DNA from: an uncultured Agathobacter sp.
GTDB taxonomy: Bacteria > Bacillota > Clostridia > Lachnospirales > Lachnospiraceae
Reading direction: 5' to 3'
Length of the DNA: 45,050 nt
NCBI GenBank assembly: GCA_934365945.1
Contig: CAKRNE010000018.1
Span: 1 to 45,050 of the forward strand
The notes below the pieces were generated by a model. It was not told the origin of the DNA, searched no databases, and saw only the letters and a list, made by a program, of their open reading frames with translations. Positions within the stretch are counted from its first letter, which is position 1. Every line of letters begins with the position of its first letter. This document shows positions 15,070 to 24,076 of this stretch, one piece after another. The position numbers and the translations under genes were made by a program.

Positions 15070-16032
15070 ATGATTTCTTATTTGACTTCGGCAGATATGT
15101 CGATAATAGCTTTCATCGGAGTGATTTTTGCATTCGCACTCACATGTATTACTATTGCAAAATTAAATAAATTTTTACCAAAGGACCTCGGCAGACAGTT
15201 TGCTGTGGACGGAAAGCTTTCAGCCGGAAAGCCGAGAGGAGCCGGTATTATCTTTATCTTCACGTTTGTGATATCGGCAGTGCTTTTTTCACAAATCAAT
15301 GCTGAAATTGCCATTTATCTTGTGCTTATAGTTATTGAGATGCTCACAGGCTACTTTGACGATGCGGCTGAAAAGCCATGGGGCGAGTATTTAAAGGGCG
15401 CACTTGATTTTGCGGTTGCCATTGTTGTGGCAATTGTGTATCTGCATTTCAACTCAAGCACAATCACTTTTGCCATATTTGGCGGCTCTGTAAATATTCC
15501 ACCTGTTGTGTTTGGAATACTCACAGTCATCCTTGTCTGGGTATCAATCAATGTCACAAACTGTTCAGACGGTGTTGATGGTCTTTCCGGAACACTTACC
15601 ATCATTACCATAATGACCTTCTTCGTGCTTGATTCAGTGCTCAAAATAGCTGACAGCTTCAACTATTGTATTTTATTATTTGCAGTATGTCTGCTCGGAT
15701 ATCTGTGGTACAATGCCACACCAAGCAAGCTTTTGATGGGTGATGCGGGCTCAAGAGCCATGGGTATATTCATAGCTATTTGTGCGCTTAAATCACAAAG
15801 CCCATTCATCTACATACTGGCAGGACTCGTGCTTATCATCGACGGTGGACTTGGACTTGTCAAGGTTTCTCTTCTTAGATTTTTGAAGATACATATTTTA
15901 AAGAATACCACAACTCCTATCCATGACCACGTCAGAAAGAAGCTCGGCTGGTCAAATGCACAGGTTGTTTTCAGATTTGCAATCATCCAGATTGTTGTGT
16001 CACTCGCAACGATTTATCTGGTTATGATTTAA
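15070..16032 (+). CDS. MraY-like phospho-glycosyl transferase
   Basis: A 320-residue, ten-segment membrane protein of the polyprenyl-phosphate N-acetylhexosamine-1-phosphate transferase family. Visible motifs are KPRGAG, the aspartate-rich GYFDDAAEKPWGE, NCSDGVDGLSG, LLMGDAGSRAMG and, near the end, TTTPIHDHVRKKLGWS. The last corresponds to the MraY histidine loop (PIHHH...GW) but reads HDH. MraY transfers phospho-MurNAc-pentapeptide to undecaprenyl phosphate to make lipid I. The gene stands alone with its own promoter and terminator, outside a dcw cluster. It may be a second, specialised copy or the sole MraY. Confidence 0.82.
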   Translation: MISYLTSADMSIIAFIGVIFAFALTCITIAKLNKFLPKDLGRQFAVDGKLSAGKPRGAGIIFIFTFVISAVLFSQINAEIAIYLVLIVIEMLTGYFDDAAEKPWGEYLKGALDFAVAIVVAIVYLHFNSSTITFAIFGGSVNIPPVVFGILTVILVWVSINVTNCSDGVDGLSGTLTIITIMTFFVLDSVLKIADSFNYCILLFAVCLLGYLWYNATPSKLLMGDAGSRAMGIFIAICALKSQSPFIYILAGLVLIIDGGLGLVKVSLLRFLKIHILKNTTTPIHDHVRKKLGWSNAQVVFRFAIIQIVVSLATIYLVMI

Positions 16033-16054
16033 CAGTTTTTTAACTATATAAAGC

Positions 16055-16097
16055 AAAAGCCGGAGCCTGACAATTTAATTTGTCGGCTCCGGCTTTT
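16055..16097 (+). terminator. Strong terminator after the MraY-like gene
   Basis: AAAAGCCGGAGCC pairs perfectly with GGCTCCGGCTTTT, with further pairing TGACA/TGTC inside, followed by T residues. Confidence 0.9.
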
Positions 16098-16151
16098 TAT
16101 ACTTGCGCCTCGTAACTGTGAATGTATCAAACAGTTACGCATTTATACAAT

Positions 16152-17147
16152 TTACTGTGTGGACTCCTTCAACACTACCTCATACGGCAGAAGTGTCCTG
16201 TTCTCAGTCTCTTCACCCTCTATCTGTCTGAGCAGATTCTTGCAGGCTCTTGCTCCAAGCTCCTTTGAATCAAATGAAAGTGATGTTATGGACGGCACAT
16301 TATTTTCCAGCACTGAGCTGTTGTAAAATGAAGCCACCTTCACCTGCTGCGGCACCTTTATATGCCTTTCGCGGAGCCGTCTCATGGCCTGCGCACAGAC
16401 TGCATCATCCATGCACAGCAGACAGTCGCAGCCTCTGTCAATTGCATCATCTACAGCCTTTTCGATATATGCTTTCCCCTCAAGGTTTAAAAATACAAGA
16501 TTGTCATTTATTTTCTTTTCAAACTGCTCATAGGCATCCACTACGCCTGCATATCTGGTCTGATTTACAACAATATCCTCGCTTCCACCGAGAAGCGCCA
16601 TATTTTTCATGCCACGCATGAGCATAATTGATGTCAGCTCCCTGCATGCACTTTTATGGTCATGGTCAATCTGCTTTACATCCTTATATTTGCATGAGCC
16701 TGCTGTGACAAACGGTATCCTGCGCTCCTGCAAGAATGTCACCTGTGGATCATCTACCATCGTGCGAAGCAGCACCACTCCATCCACCTTATGATTCTGT
16801 ATGATACGCCTAAGCCCCGCCATATCATTACCTGAGCCTATACAAAGCAAAATATCATACTCCATAATACCTGCTATCTCCTGAATCCCCATTATAGCTT
16901 CCTGGAAAAATGGCAGATCGACAAGTGCGTAATCCCCCGGCATCACCACACATATATTAAATGTCTTTGACTGTGCAAGCCCTCTGGCTATTACATTAGG
17001 TTTATAATCATGCTCCTGTATATATTCAAGCACTCTTTTTCTTGTTGCAGCGCCTATCCTGCCCTTCCCCGATATAGCCCTGCTTACTGTTGTCTTTGAA
17101 ACGCCAAGTGCCTCTGCTACATCCGATATCGTAATATTGTTACTCAT
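16152..17147 (-). CDS. LacI-family transcriptional repressor
   Basis: A 331-residue regulator. The N-terminal helix-turn-helix (ITISDVAEALGVSKTTVSRAISG) is the LacI signature, followed by the hinge helix region and a periplasmic-binding-protein-like sugar-sensing domain (from about residue 60). The ATG follows GAGGGGGC. Its own promoter carries the central-CG palindrome GTTGCGCAAC at the expected transcription start. A matching site lies upstream of the GH42 beta-galactosidase gene, so it probably represses galactoside use. The effector sugar is unknown. Confidence 0.9.
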   Translation of the reverse strand: MSNNITISDVAEALGVSKTTVSRAISGKGRIGAATRKRVLEYIQEHDYKPNVIARGLAQSKTFNICVVMPGDYALVDLPFFQEAIMGIQEIAGIMEYDILLCIGSGNDMAGLRRIIQNHKVDGVVLLRTMVDDPQVTFLQERRIPFVTAGSCKYKDVKQIDHDHKSACRELTSIMLMRGMKNMALLGGSEDIVVNQTRYAGVVDAYEQFEKKINDNLVFLNLEGKAYIEKAVDDAIDRGCDCLLCMDDAVCAQAMRRLRERHIKVPQQVKVASFYNSSVLENNVPSITSLSFDSKELGARACKNLLRQIEGEETENRTLLPYEVVLKESTQ

Positions 17148-17198
17148 TCTGCCCCCTCTTTCATCTGAATGTAATTAATCATTGAACAACTTTTATTT

Positions 17199-17240
17199 GT
17201 TGCGCAACTTTATTGTGCATTTATTTTGCGCTGTTGTCAA
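17199..17240 (-). promoter_or_regulatory. lacI promoter with LacI-type operator at the start site
   Basis: Minus strand: -35 TTGACA (17235-17240), 17-bp spacer, -10 CACAAT (17212-17217), then the perfect palindrome GTTGCGCAAC (17199-17208) at the predicted transcription start. Operators of this family are palindromes with a central CG. This position implies autorepression. Confidence 0.65.
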
Positions 17241-17253
17241 TATTCATCCACCA

Positions 17254-18834
17254 TCATTTACAATTATATTTTTCTATAACACATGTATGATGTTTTTTCT
17301 CATCGCCATCTTTATTATAATTAACACCAACAAGAATAACTTCATCCTGATATCCAGACAATGCACCTTGATAGTTGTTTTCCTTTATCTGTTTTATTGC
17401 TGAATCTGCTGTCTTATTATATTTCAATTCAACAAGTATTGCGGGTCTTTTTCCTGCGTTTGCTCTTGGAATAAATACCAGATCCGCAAATCCTTTTCCG
17501 GCTGGCAACTCCCTGACAACATTGTAATATGCCGGTGCTGTAAAATAAGCCATTGTAAGTACACAGCTCAATGAATTCTCATCATTATACCTCAATACTG
17601 ATGTATATGCCTCATGTGCAATCTCTACAATTTCTGCCACCTTATCAGCATCACCATCAATTGTTGCCCAGAGCAGTTCGTCACATCTGGATATAGATTT
17701 TGCAATCTCATTCCACGAACCGGTTTTAAGAGCCATATGAAATGCCTCTGCAACTTCGTAATTTGGCATATATCCGCTTTGACTTTCTGCATCATATCCA
17801 ATATATCCTAAATGTACCAGAGCCGTTAATGCGTCATCTTTGGATCTTATATCCGAAAAATCATTTTGAAAAGATCTCGGATCAAACATTACTTTTCCAC
17901 CGGACAACATTTTTATTACATCATCTTTTAGCCCCTCGTAGTTCATGGTTATAAATGTATTGATTGACTCAAATGATGAAGTATTTTTCCAGTAAGAATC
18001 AAAATCTTGATATATCAACGCCATCGACACTGAATTAGGATTGTACATATGCATTCCATCCAGCAGATATCCATTATACCAGGCCCTCATGCTTTCAAAA
18101 TCCATATCATAATGTAAACACAGCTCCTTTACTTCATCCTCCGTAAAACCATAATACTGTGTTATCGGTCTGGATTTTAGCATGGTAAACTCTCTGAAAT
18201 TATTAAGAGCAGACTCATCCTTTATCTTTTTTATTGGCAGAATTCCTGTAATATATGCCAACGCAAGAAATGCTTTCGACTCCTCTGATTTAAACAGTGA
18301 ATGCATAAATTGCAGATATCTGTGAACAAGCTCTTTATCCGGACTATTTCTAATCACGCAGTCCCACTCATCAATTATTATCACAAAAGGAATATCCGTA
18401 AGCTTGTATATTTCCATGAGAACTGTGCTGAATTTCTTCGAAAAATCTATTTTATCTCCAAATATTTTTTTTAAATCATCCAACACATATTCCTGTATTT
18501 TCTCAACAATGTTTTCTTTAAAGTCATCCCAGAAAGATGAAATATCAAGGTGAATCACATTATACTTATTCATGTATCTCTTATAATCCGAAGACTTTGC
18601 AATTTTCGTAGTATTAAAGAGTTCTGCTGAATCACACCCTCTGCTATAATATGCATCAATCATTCCTGCTGCATGTGATTTTCCAAACCTTCTCGCATGA
18701 CTTACAGCTATACAGTTGCCGGACGTTTCAATAACTTCGTTCAAAAAATTCAATAATTCTGTTTTATCCACATATATCTGATTTCGTTTGTCTTTTCTGA
18801 AACTGTCATTATTGGGATTAAAATATATACCCAT
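17254..18834 (-). CDS. AAA-ATPase-like protein with C-terminal PD-(D/E)XK nuclease-like domain
   Basis: A 526-residue protein of the widespread 'AAA-ATPase-like plus DUF1703/PD-(D/E)XK' family. The N-terminal domain has YVDKTELLNFLNE, a Walker-A-like ARRFGKS and Walker B VIIIDEWD. The C-terminal region (FADLVFIPRAN, then ILVELKYNK) has the D...ExK pattern of the nuclease fold. Function is not established; members are common, often duplicated and variable in gut Firmicutes and Bacteroidetes. The start at 18834 is placed 10 nt after AAGGGGG; an ATG 21 bp earlier is possible. A truncated relative lies at 6816-7214. Confidence 0.82.
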   Translation of the reverse strand: MGIYFNPNNDSFRKDKRNQIYVDKTELLNFLNEVIETSGNCIAVSHARRFGKSHAAGMIDAYYSRGCDSAELFNTTKIAKSSDYKRYMNKYNVIHLDISSFWDDFKENIVEKIQEYVLDDLKKIFGDKIDFSKKFSTVLMEIYKLTDIPFVIIIDEWDCVIRNSPDKELVHRYLQFMHSLFKSEESKAFLALAYITGILPIKKIKDESALNNFREFTMLKSRPITQYYGFTEDEVKELCLHYDMDFESMRAWYNGYLLDGMHMYNPNSVSMALIYQDFDSYWKNTSSFESINTFITMNYEGLKDDVIKMLSGGKVMFDPRSFQNDFSDIRSKDDALTALVHLGYIGYDAESQSGYMPNYEVAEAFHMALKTGSWNEIAKSISRCDELLWATIDGDADKVAEIVEIAHEAYTSVLRYNDENSLSCVLTMAYFTAPAYYNVVRELPAGKGFADLVFIPRANAGKRPAILVELKYNKTADSAIKQIKENNYQGALSGYQDEVILVGVNYNKDGDEKKHHTCVIEKYNCK

Positions 18835-18872
18835 CCTGTCATGCCCCCTTTTCATGTATTTTGTATTATAAT

Positions 18873-18901
18873 ATTATATCTTATCTTATATCACTTGTCA
18901 T
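18873..18901 (-). promoter_or_regulatory. Promoter of the AAA/nuclease-like gene
   Basis: Minus strand ATGACA (18896-18901), 17-bp spacer, TATAAT (18873-18878), about 40 bp before the chosen start. Confidence 0.55.
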
Positions 18902-18917
18902 CCCGGACATGCAATTT

Positions 18918-18927
18918 TTTGCGCAAC
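18918..18927. promoter_or_regulatory. Second LacI-type operator
   Basis: TTTTGCGCAA overlaps the 10-mer TTGCGCAACT shared exactly with the lacI promoter site. It lies between the divergent AAA/nuclease and GH42 genes, about 55 bp upstream of the GH42 -35, so looping or upstream binding would be needed for repression. Confidence 0.45.
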
Positions 18928-18982
18928 TGACTCATTCTTCCACGCATATTCGCTCAACATTTTGTTTTCTGATGATTTAATG

Positions 18983-19011
18983 TTTACACCATTCATTTAC
19001 TAACGTATATT
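18983..19011 (+). promoter_or_regulatory. Promoter of the GH42 gene
   Basis: TTTACA (18983-18988), 17-bp spacer, TATATT (19006-19011), 29 bp upstream of the ATG and 14 bp before TTGGAGG. Confidence 0.6.
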
Positions 19012-19040
19012 TATAGTATAACTATTGGAGGTATGTATAA

Positions 19041-21041
19041 ATGAATTTTGACGAAATATTATATGGCGTGGCATATTACGACGAATATATGCCTTACGAC
19101 CGCATAGAAACAGATTTTAAAATGATACGCGATGCCGGCATGAATGTTATCAGGATTGCCGAATCCACCTGGAGCACCTGGGAGCCTAAGGAGGGAGTAT
19201 TTGATTTTACACACCTGCACCGCATGCTTGACTGCGCAACAAAATATGAGCTGAAGGTCATTGTCGGAACACCTACATATGCTATTCCATCATGGCTTGC
19301 AAAAAAATATCCCGATATTCTTGCAGTGACACATAACGGCAAAGAGCTCTACGGTCACCGCCAGAACATGGATATCACAAACCCTGACTATCTGCACCAT
19401 GCACAGATTATCATTGAAAAGCTCATGGAGCAGGTGAAGGACTACGACTGCGTGATCGGCTTCCAGCTCGACAATGAGACTAAGCCCTATGACACCTGTT
19501 CCAAATACGCACAGGCTAAATTTGTAGAATATCTGAAAAATGAATTTCCTGACATTGACGAGTTTAACAGGGAGTTTGGACTTGATTACTGGAGCAACCG
19601 TGTGGATGACTGGGATGCCTTTCCTGATATCCGCGGCACCATAAATATGAGTCTTGATGCAGAATACAAGAAATTCCAGAGAAAGCTCGTGACAGACTTT
19701 TTTGCATGGCAGGCTGATATCGTCAAAAAATACAAGAGAGACGACCAGTTCATCACTCACAATTTCGACTTTGAGTGGCACGACTACTCTTACGGCATGC
19801 AGCCGGAGGTCAATCAGTACGAGGCTGCCAGGTGTATGGATATTGCAGGCTGCGATATATATCACCCGTCACAGAGCAGTCTGAGTGGTCGCGAGATTAC
19901 CGCCTGCGGCAATATTGCAAGGGGCATAAAGGGTGATAACTATCTGGTGCTTGAGACTGAGGCAGCCGGAAATCACCCATGGCTTCCTTATCCGGGCCAA
20001 CTGAGGCTTCAGGCCATAAGCCACATTGCAAACGGTGCATGCATGGTTGAATACTGGCACTGGCATTCTATCCACAATGCCATCGAAAGCTACTGGAAGG
20101 GCGTGCTCTCCCACGACCTTAGACCGAACAGGCTTTATAAGGAGTGCAGTGTCATCGGAAACGAATTAAAAAAATACGGACACAGGCTGGTCAATTTGAA
20201 AAAGACAAATAAGTTTGCGGTTATTGCTGACAACGCCTCTCTTACAGGGCTTAATGAATTTAAGCTGAATAACGAAAGTGACTCCAATTACAATACCGTT
20301 TTCAGATGGCTTTGCGATGCACTGTATCTGATGAACATCGAGTACGACGCGATTCCTGCTGACCCGGCACTTTTTGCTTCATATGAAAATATACTTGTGC
20401 CTGCGCTCTATAGCGCAACAGACGATGTGCTCAATGCCTTAAATGAATTTGTTGCAAACGGAGGCAATATGGTGGTGACCTTTAAATCTGCTTTTTCGGA
20501 TGAACATCTTAAAATACGCCATGACGTGCAGCCTTATATTATAAACAAGTCTCTCGGCATACAGTACGATGAGTTCACCCTGCCTGACAATGTCACCGTA
20601 ACCTGTGGCGGTAAATCCTCAAAAGCGCGTGACTGGATGGAGATGGTCGACTGCACCACTGCCACACCTGTTGCTATGTATGAGCACAAGCACTGGGGAG
20701 TACACGCAGCTATCACCCAAAACAGCTATGGTAAGGGCCGTGCCATGTATCTTGCCACACTTTTTGGCGAGGACACGCTGATAGAAGCCCTAAACCTTTT
20801 CTTCGGTGAGCAAAAAAATGAATTTGATGCTTCTTATCCGGTTGTCATAAAGCGCGGAACCAATATGCAGAATGAGACTATCATTTATCTGCTTAACTAC
20901 TCGGATGATGAGCAGACTGTTACCTGCCATGCAGACGGTCTCAAGAAGCTTTGCGATGACAGTACAGTATCAGCAGGCGATTGTATAGCTCTTGCACCAT
21001 GGGATTTTAGCATCCTTTATGCTGATAAGACCACAGCTTAA
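19041..21041 (+). CDS. GH42 beta-galactosidase
   Basis: A 666-residue glycoside hydrolase family 42 enzyme without signal peptide, so intracellular. The TIM-barrel domain (residues 1 to ~370) begins GVAYYDEYMPYDRIETDFKM. The acid/base is expected at E146 in FQLDNETKP and the nucleophile at about E305 in LVLETEAAGNHPW. A trimerisation domain (about 390-590) and a small beta domain ending ALAPWDFSILYA follow. Family enzymes release galactose from short beta-galactosides, often plant galactans or arabinogalactan. No transporter is adjacent, so substrate import is encoded elsewhere. It is probably repressed by the LacI protein at 16152-17147. Confidence 0.93.
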   Translation: MNFDEILYGVAYYDEYMPYDRIETDFKMIRDAGMNVIRIAESTWSTWEPKEGVFDFTHLHRMLDCATKYELKVIVGTPTYAIPSWLAKKYPDILAVTHNGKELYGHRQNMDITNPDYLHHAQIIIEKLMEQVKDYDCVIGFQLDNETKPYDTCSKYAQAKFVEYLKNEFPDIDEFNREFGLDYWSNRVDDWDAFPDIRGTINMSLDAEYKKFQRKLVTDFFAWQADIVKKYKRDDQFITHNFDFEWHDYSYGMQPEVNQYEAARCMDIAGCDIYHPSQSSLSGREITACGNIARGIKGDNYLVLETEAAGNHPWLPYPGQLRLQAISHIANGACMVEYWHWHSIHNAIESYWKGVLSHDLRPNRLYKECSVIGNELKKYGHRLVNLKKTNKFAVIADNASLTGLNEFKLNNESDSNYNTVFRWLCDALYLMNIEYDAIPADPALFASYENILVPALYSATDDVLNALNEFVANGGNMVVTFKSAFSDEHLKIRHDVQPYIINKSLGIQYDEFTLPDNVTVTCGGKSSKARDWMEMVDCTTATPVAMYEHKHWGVHAAITQNSYGKGRAMYLATLFGEDTLIEALNLFFGEQKNEFDASYPVVIKRGTNMQNETIIYLLNYSDDEQTVTCHADGLKKLCDDSTVSAGDCIALAPWDFSILYADKTTA

Positions 21042-21170
21042 AGCAGCCGTTTAACAGTGCCGTTTTATCCTATGTTTTTAGCTGCAGATAAATATTTCAC
21101 AAAAAGCTCATTATATAAGGTCTCAATTATTAATTTTTTCATAAAATTTATTAAGTCTTTTGTTTTGGTG

Positions 21171-21199
21171 TTGTTTGAATTATTTTTCAGTGTTATAAT
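21171..21199 (+). promoter_or_regulatory. Promoter of the PAP2-like gene
   Basis: TTGTTT (21171-21176), 17-bp spacer, perfect TATAAT (21194-21199), 27 bp before the ATG. It indicates transcription independent of GH42. Confidence 0.55.
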
Positions 21200-21225
21200 T
21201 TCAAGCGGATTAAAAAGGTGGTTTT

Positions 21226-21924
21226 ATGAAGAAAATACAGAATAAGCTTATAGAGCTTTTCAACCGCTACAAGCATGTGTGGATTTTATCATACTTTACC
21301 ATATATCTGACCTGGTTTGGATATTTAGAGCGCACTGTTACCACACATTATCACTTGATTCATCTTCCGATAGATGATTATATACCGTTTTGTGAATACT
21401 TTGTTATTCCTTATATCATGTGGTTTGGCTATGTGGCCTTTGGAATTGCTTTCACGGCATTACATGACAAAAAAGAATTTTACAGACTGTGTGCGTTTTT
21501 ATATACCGGTATGACCGTATTTTTGGTTATATCAACGCTCTACCCGAATGGTCACAATTTGAGGCCTTATTATTTCACGCACCACAATATGTTTACAGCG
21601 CTTTGCGAGTGGCTTTACTCCACTGACACACCGACGAACCTGTTTCCGAGCATTCACGTATACAATTCGCTCGGCATTCATTTTGCGGTGATGAACAGCA
21701 GCTATTTCAAGGATAAAAAACACGTTCAGCACGCATCCTTAGTGCTTTGTGTTCTGATTATACTGTCTACCATGTTTATCAAACAGCACTCAGTATTTGA
21801 CGTTTCTACAGCCTTTATGCTTGCTTTTGTAATGTACAATGTGGTCTACATCAAAAACTGGATGCATCTGCCACAAAAGAGCGGAAGCTTTCAGGATGCG
21901 GCAAACCGCAAGGTTCGCGTTTGA
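21226..21924 (+). CDS. PAP2-superfamily membrane phosphatase-like protein
   Basis: A 232-residue protein with five or six membrane segments. The motif FPSIHVYNSLG matches the PSxH element, and FIKQHSVFDV matches the catalytic (S/K)xxHxxxD element of PAP2/phosphatidic acid phosphatases and inositol-phosphoceramide synthase-like relatives. The upstream KxxxxxxRP motif is not obvious; YPNGHNLRPYYF may stand in for it. Such enzymes dephosphorylate lipid phosphates such as undecaprenyl pyrophosphate or phosphatidate. The ATG follows AAAAGGTGG. The lipid substrate is unknown. Confidence 0.8.
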   Translation: MKKIQNKLIELFNRYKHVWILSYFTIYLTWFGYLERTVTTHYHLIHLPIDDYIPFCEYFVIPYIMWFGYVAFGIAFTALHDKKEFYRLCAFLYTGMTVFLVISTLYPNGHNLRPYYFTHHNMFTALCEWLYSTDTPTNLFPSIHVYNSLGIHFAVMNSSYFKDKKHVQHASLVLCVLIILSTMFIKQHSVFDVSTAFMLAFVMYNVVYIKNWMHLPQKSGSFQDAANRKVRV

Positions 21925-21960
21925 ACTGATAAACAATACAATATTTGTATTATTTTAATT

Positions 21961-21992
21961 GAGAGGAGGCGGCGAATAGCAGCCATCCTCTC
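21961..21992 (+). terminator. Hairpin after the PAP2-like gene
   Basis: GAGAGGA pairs with TCCTCTC and GGC with GCC inside. It is followed by AT-rich DNA rather than a clean T run, so it is only a probable terminator. Confidence 0.5.
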
Positions 21993-22037
21993 ATAATATT
22001 ATATGTAGTGCTTTCAACTTTTTACTTCCCAATTCAC

Positions 22038-22556
22038 TTAAAAAGTTTCATAATAAACAATGCTTTCAAGCGATTTCCTGTCTTGTGAATGTCTATCTGG
22101 TGATGCTTTTTCTGTGTTGGCATATCCTAAAGCAATAATAGCTATCGGTTCAATATTACTTGGAATATTAAACTCATTTCTGATAATTTCAGGATCAAAA
22201 TATGTAAGCCAACAAGAACTAAGGCCTAAATCTTCCGCCTCTAACACTATATGGTCCGCAACTATTGTTGCATCCACACTTACCATATCCTTTTTATCAA
22301 ACGGACGCACAAAAACATCTGAATGATCACCGCATACAATAATAGCCAAAGGAGCACCATGATAATTTACTCCCTTAGACAATTTTTCTTTTCCTTCATT
22401 GCTGCTAATTACTAATAATCTCTGTGACTGAGCATTGGCCGCTGTTGGAGCTATTCTTGCAGCCTCAAGAATTTTGTCCAATTTTTCCTTTTCAATCTCA
22501 TCAGTTTTATACTTTCTTACAGAACATCTCTGTTTTGCTAAAGATAAAAACTCCAT
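22038..22556 (-). CDS. Nitroreductase-family flavoprotein
   Basis: A 172-residue FMN-dependent oxidoreductase. The N-terminal SLAKQRCSVRKYKTDEI and AARIAPTAANAQSQRLLVI carry the FMN-binding arginines and the PTAxNxQ region. The C-terminus has PIAIIALGYA. The start at 22556 follows GTGAGGATT; the longer frame to 22601 has no ribosome site. Members reduce nitro compounds, quinones or flavins with NAD(P)H. It is divergent from an HxlR regulator, a common pairing in redox or electrophile responses. Confidence 0.9.
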   Translation of the reverse strand: MEFLSLAKQRCSVRKYKTDEIEKEKLDKILEAARIAPTAANAQSQRLLVISSNEGKEKLSKGVNYHGAPLAIIVCGDHSDVFVRPFDKKDMVSVDATIVADHIVLEAEDLGLSSCWLTYFDPEIIRNEFNIPSNIEPIAIIALGYANTEKASPDRHSQDRKSLESIVYYETF

Positions 22557-22643
22557 AAAATTAATCCTCACTTTCGTTTTTTTATTGTACCTGCTCAACA
22601 AGTACGCTATAATGTTAGCATAGTATTTCCTTTTTACAAGTAC

Positions 22644-22657
22644 GCACTTTTAAGTGC
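22644..22657. promoter_or_regulatory. Inverted repeat in the nitroreductase/HxlR divergent promoter region
   Basis: GCACTT-TT-AAGTGC lies midway between the two genes. ACAAGTACGC also occurs twice (about 22599-22608 and 22635-22644), and AGTATT/AATACT flank the palindrome. These are plausible HxlR binding sites. Confidence 0.45.
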
Positions 22658-22707
22658 AATACTACCCAAAATGATACTGTAAAAATCATATTTTAGGAGG
22701 TTATATA

Positions 22708-23064
22708 ATGAAACAATGTCAATCTTTCCAATGTCCCGTAGAAGCAACGCTTCAGCTTATTGGTGGTAAATATAAATCCATTATCCTATGGCATCTTATT
22801 GGAAAAACACTCAGATTTAACGAATTAGGAAAACTCATTAAATCTGCTACTCCCAAAATGCTTACTCAGCAACTTAGGGAGTTAGAACATGACGGATTAA
22901 TCAACCGCGTTGTTTATCCAGTAGTTCCTCCCAAAACCGAATACTCATTAACACCTTTTGGTGAAAGCATTATTCCTGTTCTGGAAGCTATGTGTAATTG
23001 GGGAAATTCGTATTTAGAAGAGAATATCACATGTACCAATTCCTGCACTTCTACAACAACTTAA
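22708..23064 (+). CDS. HxlR-family transcriptional regulator
   Basis: A 118-residue winged-helix regulator. The N-terminal [20 protein letters not shown] has the family's conserved cysteines before the [39 protein letters not shown] is the recognition helix and wing of HxlR proteins. Cys residues near the start could sense oxidants or electrophiles as in YodB/HypR. It probably regulates the divergent nitroreductase gene and itself. The ATG follows TTAGGAGG. Confidence 0.92.
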   Translation: MKQCQSFQCPVEATLQLIGGKYKSIILWHLIGKTLRFNELGKLIKSATPKMLTQQLRELEHDGLINRVVYPVVPPKTEYSLTPFGESIIPVLEAMCNWGNSYLEENITCTNSCTSTTT

Positions 23065-23068
23065 AAAA

Positions 23069-23100
23069 GACATCAGCCGGTTTTTACACCGGTTGATGTC
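23069..23100. terminator. Terminator after the HxlR gene
   Basis: GACATCAGCCGGT pairs with ACCGGTTGATGTC (one G:U) around a short T-rich loop, then CTTTT. The A-rich left flank makes it usable from both sides. Confidence 0.8.
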
Positions 23101-23128
23101 CTTTTACATTTCACTCACAGTCTGCTTA

Positions 23129-24076
23129 TCAGACTCTTTCCCTGCTGTAGTCAAGCACCTTGTCCACAGTGGATTTTATTTCTGCTGAATTTTTCCTCTG
23201 AGTCGAAATTTCTGCGTATGCATCCTCTATCTGCAGCTTATTGCGCTCCTCAAACTTGATAATCTCCTCCTGTGTATTGCGGATTGACACAATCTGCTGT
23301 CTGCATGCTTCTATCATGTCAACTGAAATCTCGTCACACTGTGAAAACACATGATTGAGCTCCACTCCCTGCTTCATAAGCTTTGTCGTGGCAACATTGT
23401 TGTCCTTTAGAAGCCCTACAAGGTGGCTCACCTGCTCTTTAAGTGCACTAATCTCAGCTTTTGCCTCTGAAAGCTCCTGTTTCACAGCATCAATTGCACT
23501 GTCATATGAAACAGATGCCTCCCTTATGCTCTCAGCAGCATCCACGAACAGCTTTCCCTGCTCTCCCAACATGCCCGCCTCTATAGCAGCATTAAGTGAG
23601 AGAACACTCATCTGCTTATTCTGCTCCTTCATCTGCGCAGCTATATCCGCACAGCTATCCACATGCTCCTCAAGCCTGTCCGATGTCTCTGACAAGCTCT
23701 TAGCCGGAGCTGTAAAATGCTTATTGTTTTCGACAAGCGCACATGTATCCTCATGCTGTGTGGCAATTGCCTTTGCTGCACTCTCAAGGCTTGTAAGATT
23801 GTCCGCAGCCGCCTTCACACACTCTGTAAAGCTGTCGTTTAAGGCTGATATGGCATCCATGCTGTCCTTTGAAAATTCCACCACATTATTTGCATTATCA
23901 TTTAGCTGCTTAAGCGATGACTCCTCAAGCTGTCTTGATTTTTCCAGCTCATCAAAATCAGCCTCTATAAGCTTTGACTTTGCATTTACGTTCTCGAAAA
24001 ATCCCCTGTCATTATCCAATTGTTCCTTCATATACGCTAATTCCTCAGCGGATATTTTTGCTTTGTTCCCAAACAC
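23129..24076 (-). CDS. Soluble methyl-accepting chemotaxis-like signalling protein
   Basis: A 315-residue, almost wholly helical coiled-coil protein with no membrane segment. The centre (MSVLSLNAAIEAGMLGEQGKLFVDAAESIR) matches the hairpin tip of chemoreceptors, usually [27 protein letters not shown], but several positions differ (AGMLGEQ, FVDAA). It could still dock CheA/CheW or could be a structural derivative. No che or flagellar genes are near. It is transcribed just after recJ, separated by 48 bp, so may share its transcript. Confidence 0.8.
   Translation of the reverse strand: MFGNKAKISAEELAYMKEQLDNDRGFFENVNAKSKLIEADFDELEKSRQLEESSLKQLNDNANNVVEFSKDSMDAISALNDSFTECVKAAADNLTSLESAAKAIATQHEDTCALVENNKHFTAPAKSLSETSDRLEEHVDSCADIAAQMKEQNKQMSVLSLNAAIEAGMLGEQGKLFVDAAESIREASVSYDSAIDAVKQELSEAKAEISALKEQVSHLVGLLKDNNVATTKLMKQGVELNHVFSQCDEISVDMIEACRQQIVSIRNTQEEIIKFEERNKLQIEDAYAEISTQRKNSAEIKSTVDKVLDYSRERV

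Noticed and set aside
16250..16621. 123-residue plus-strand ORF
   Set aside because: Antisense to the LacI gene, with no recognisable domain and no ribosome site.
19290..19865. 191-residue minus-strand ORF
   Set aside because: It is a shadow of the GH42 gene and has no family motif.
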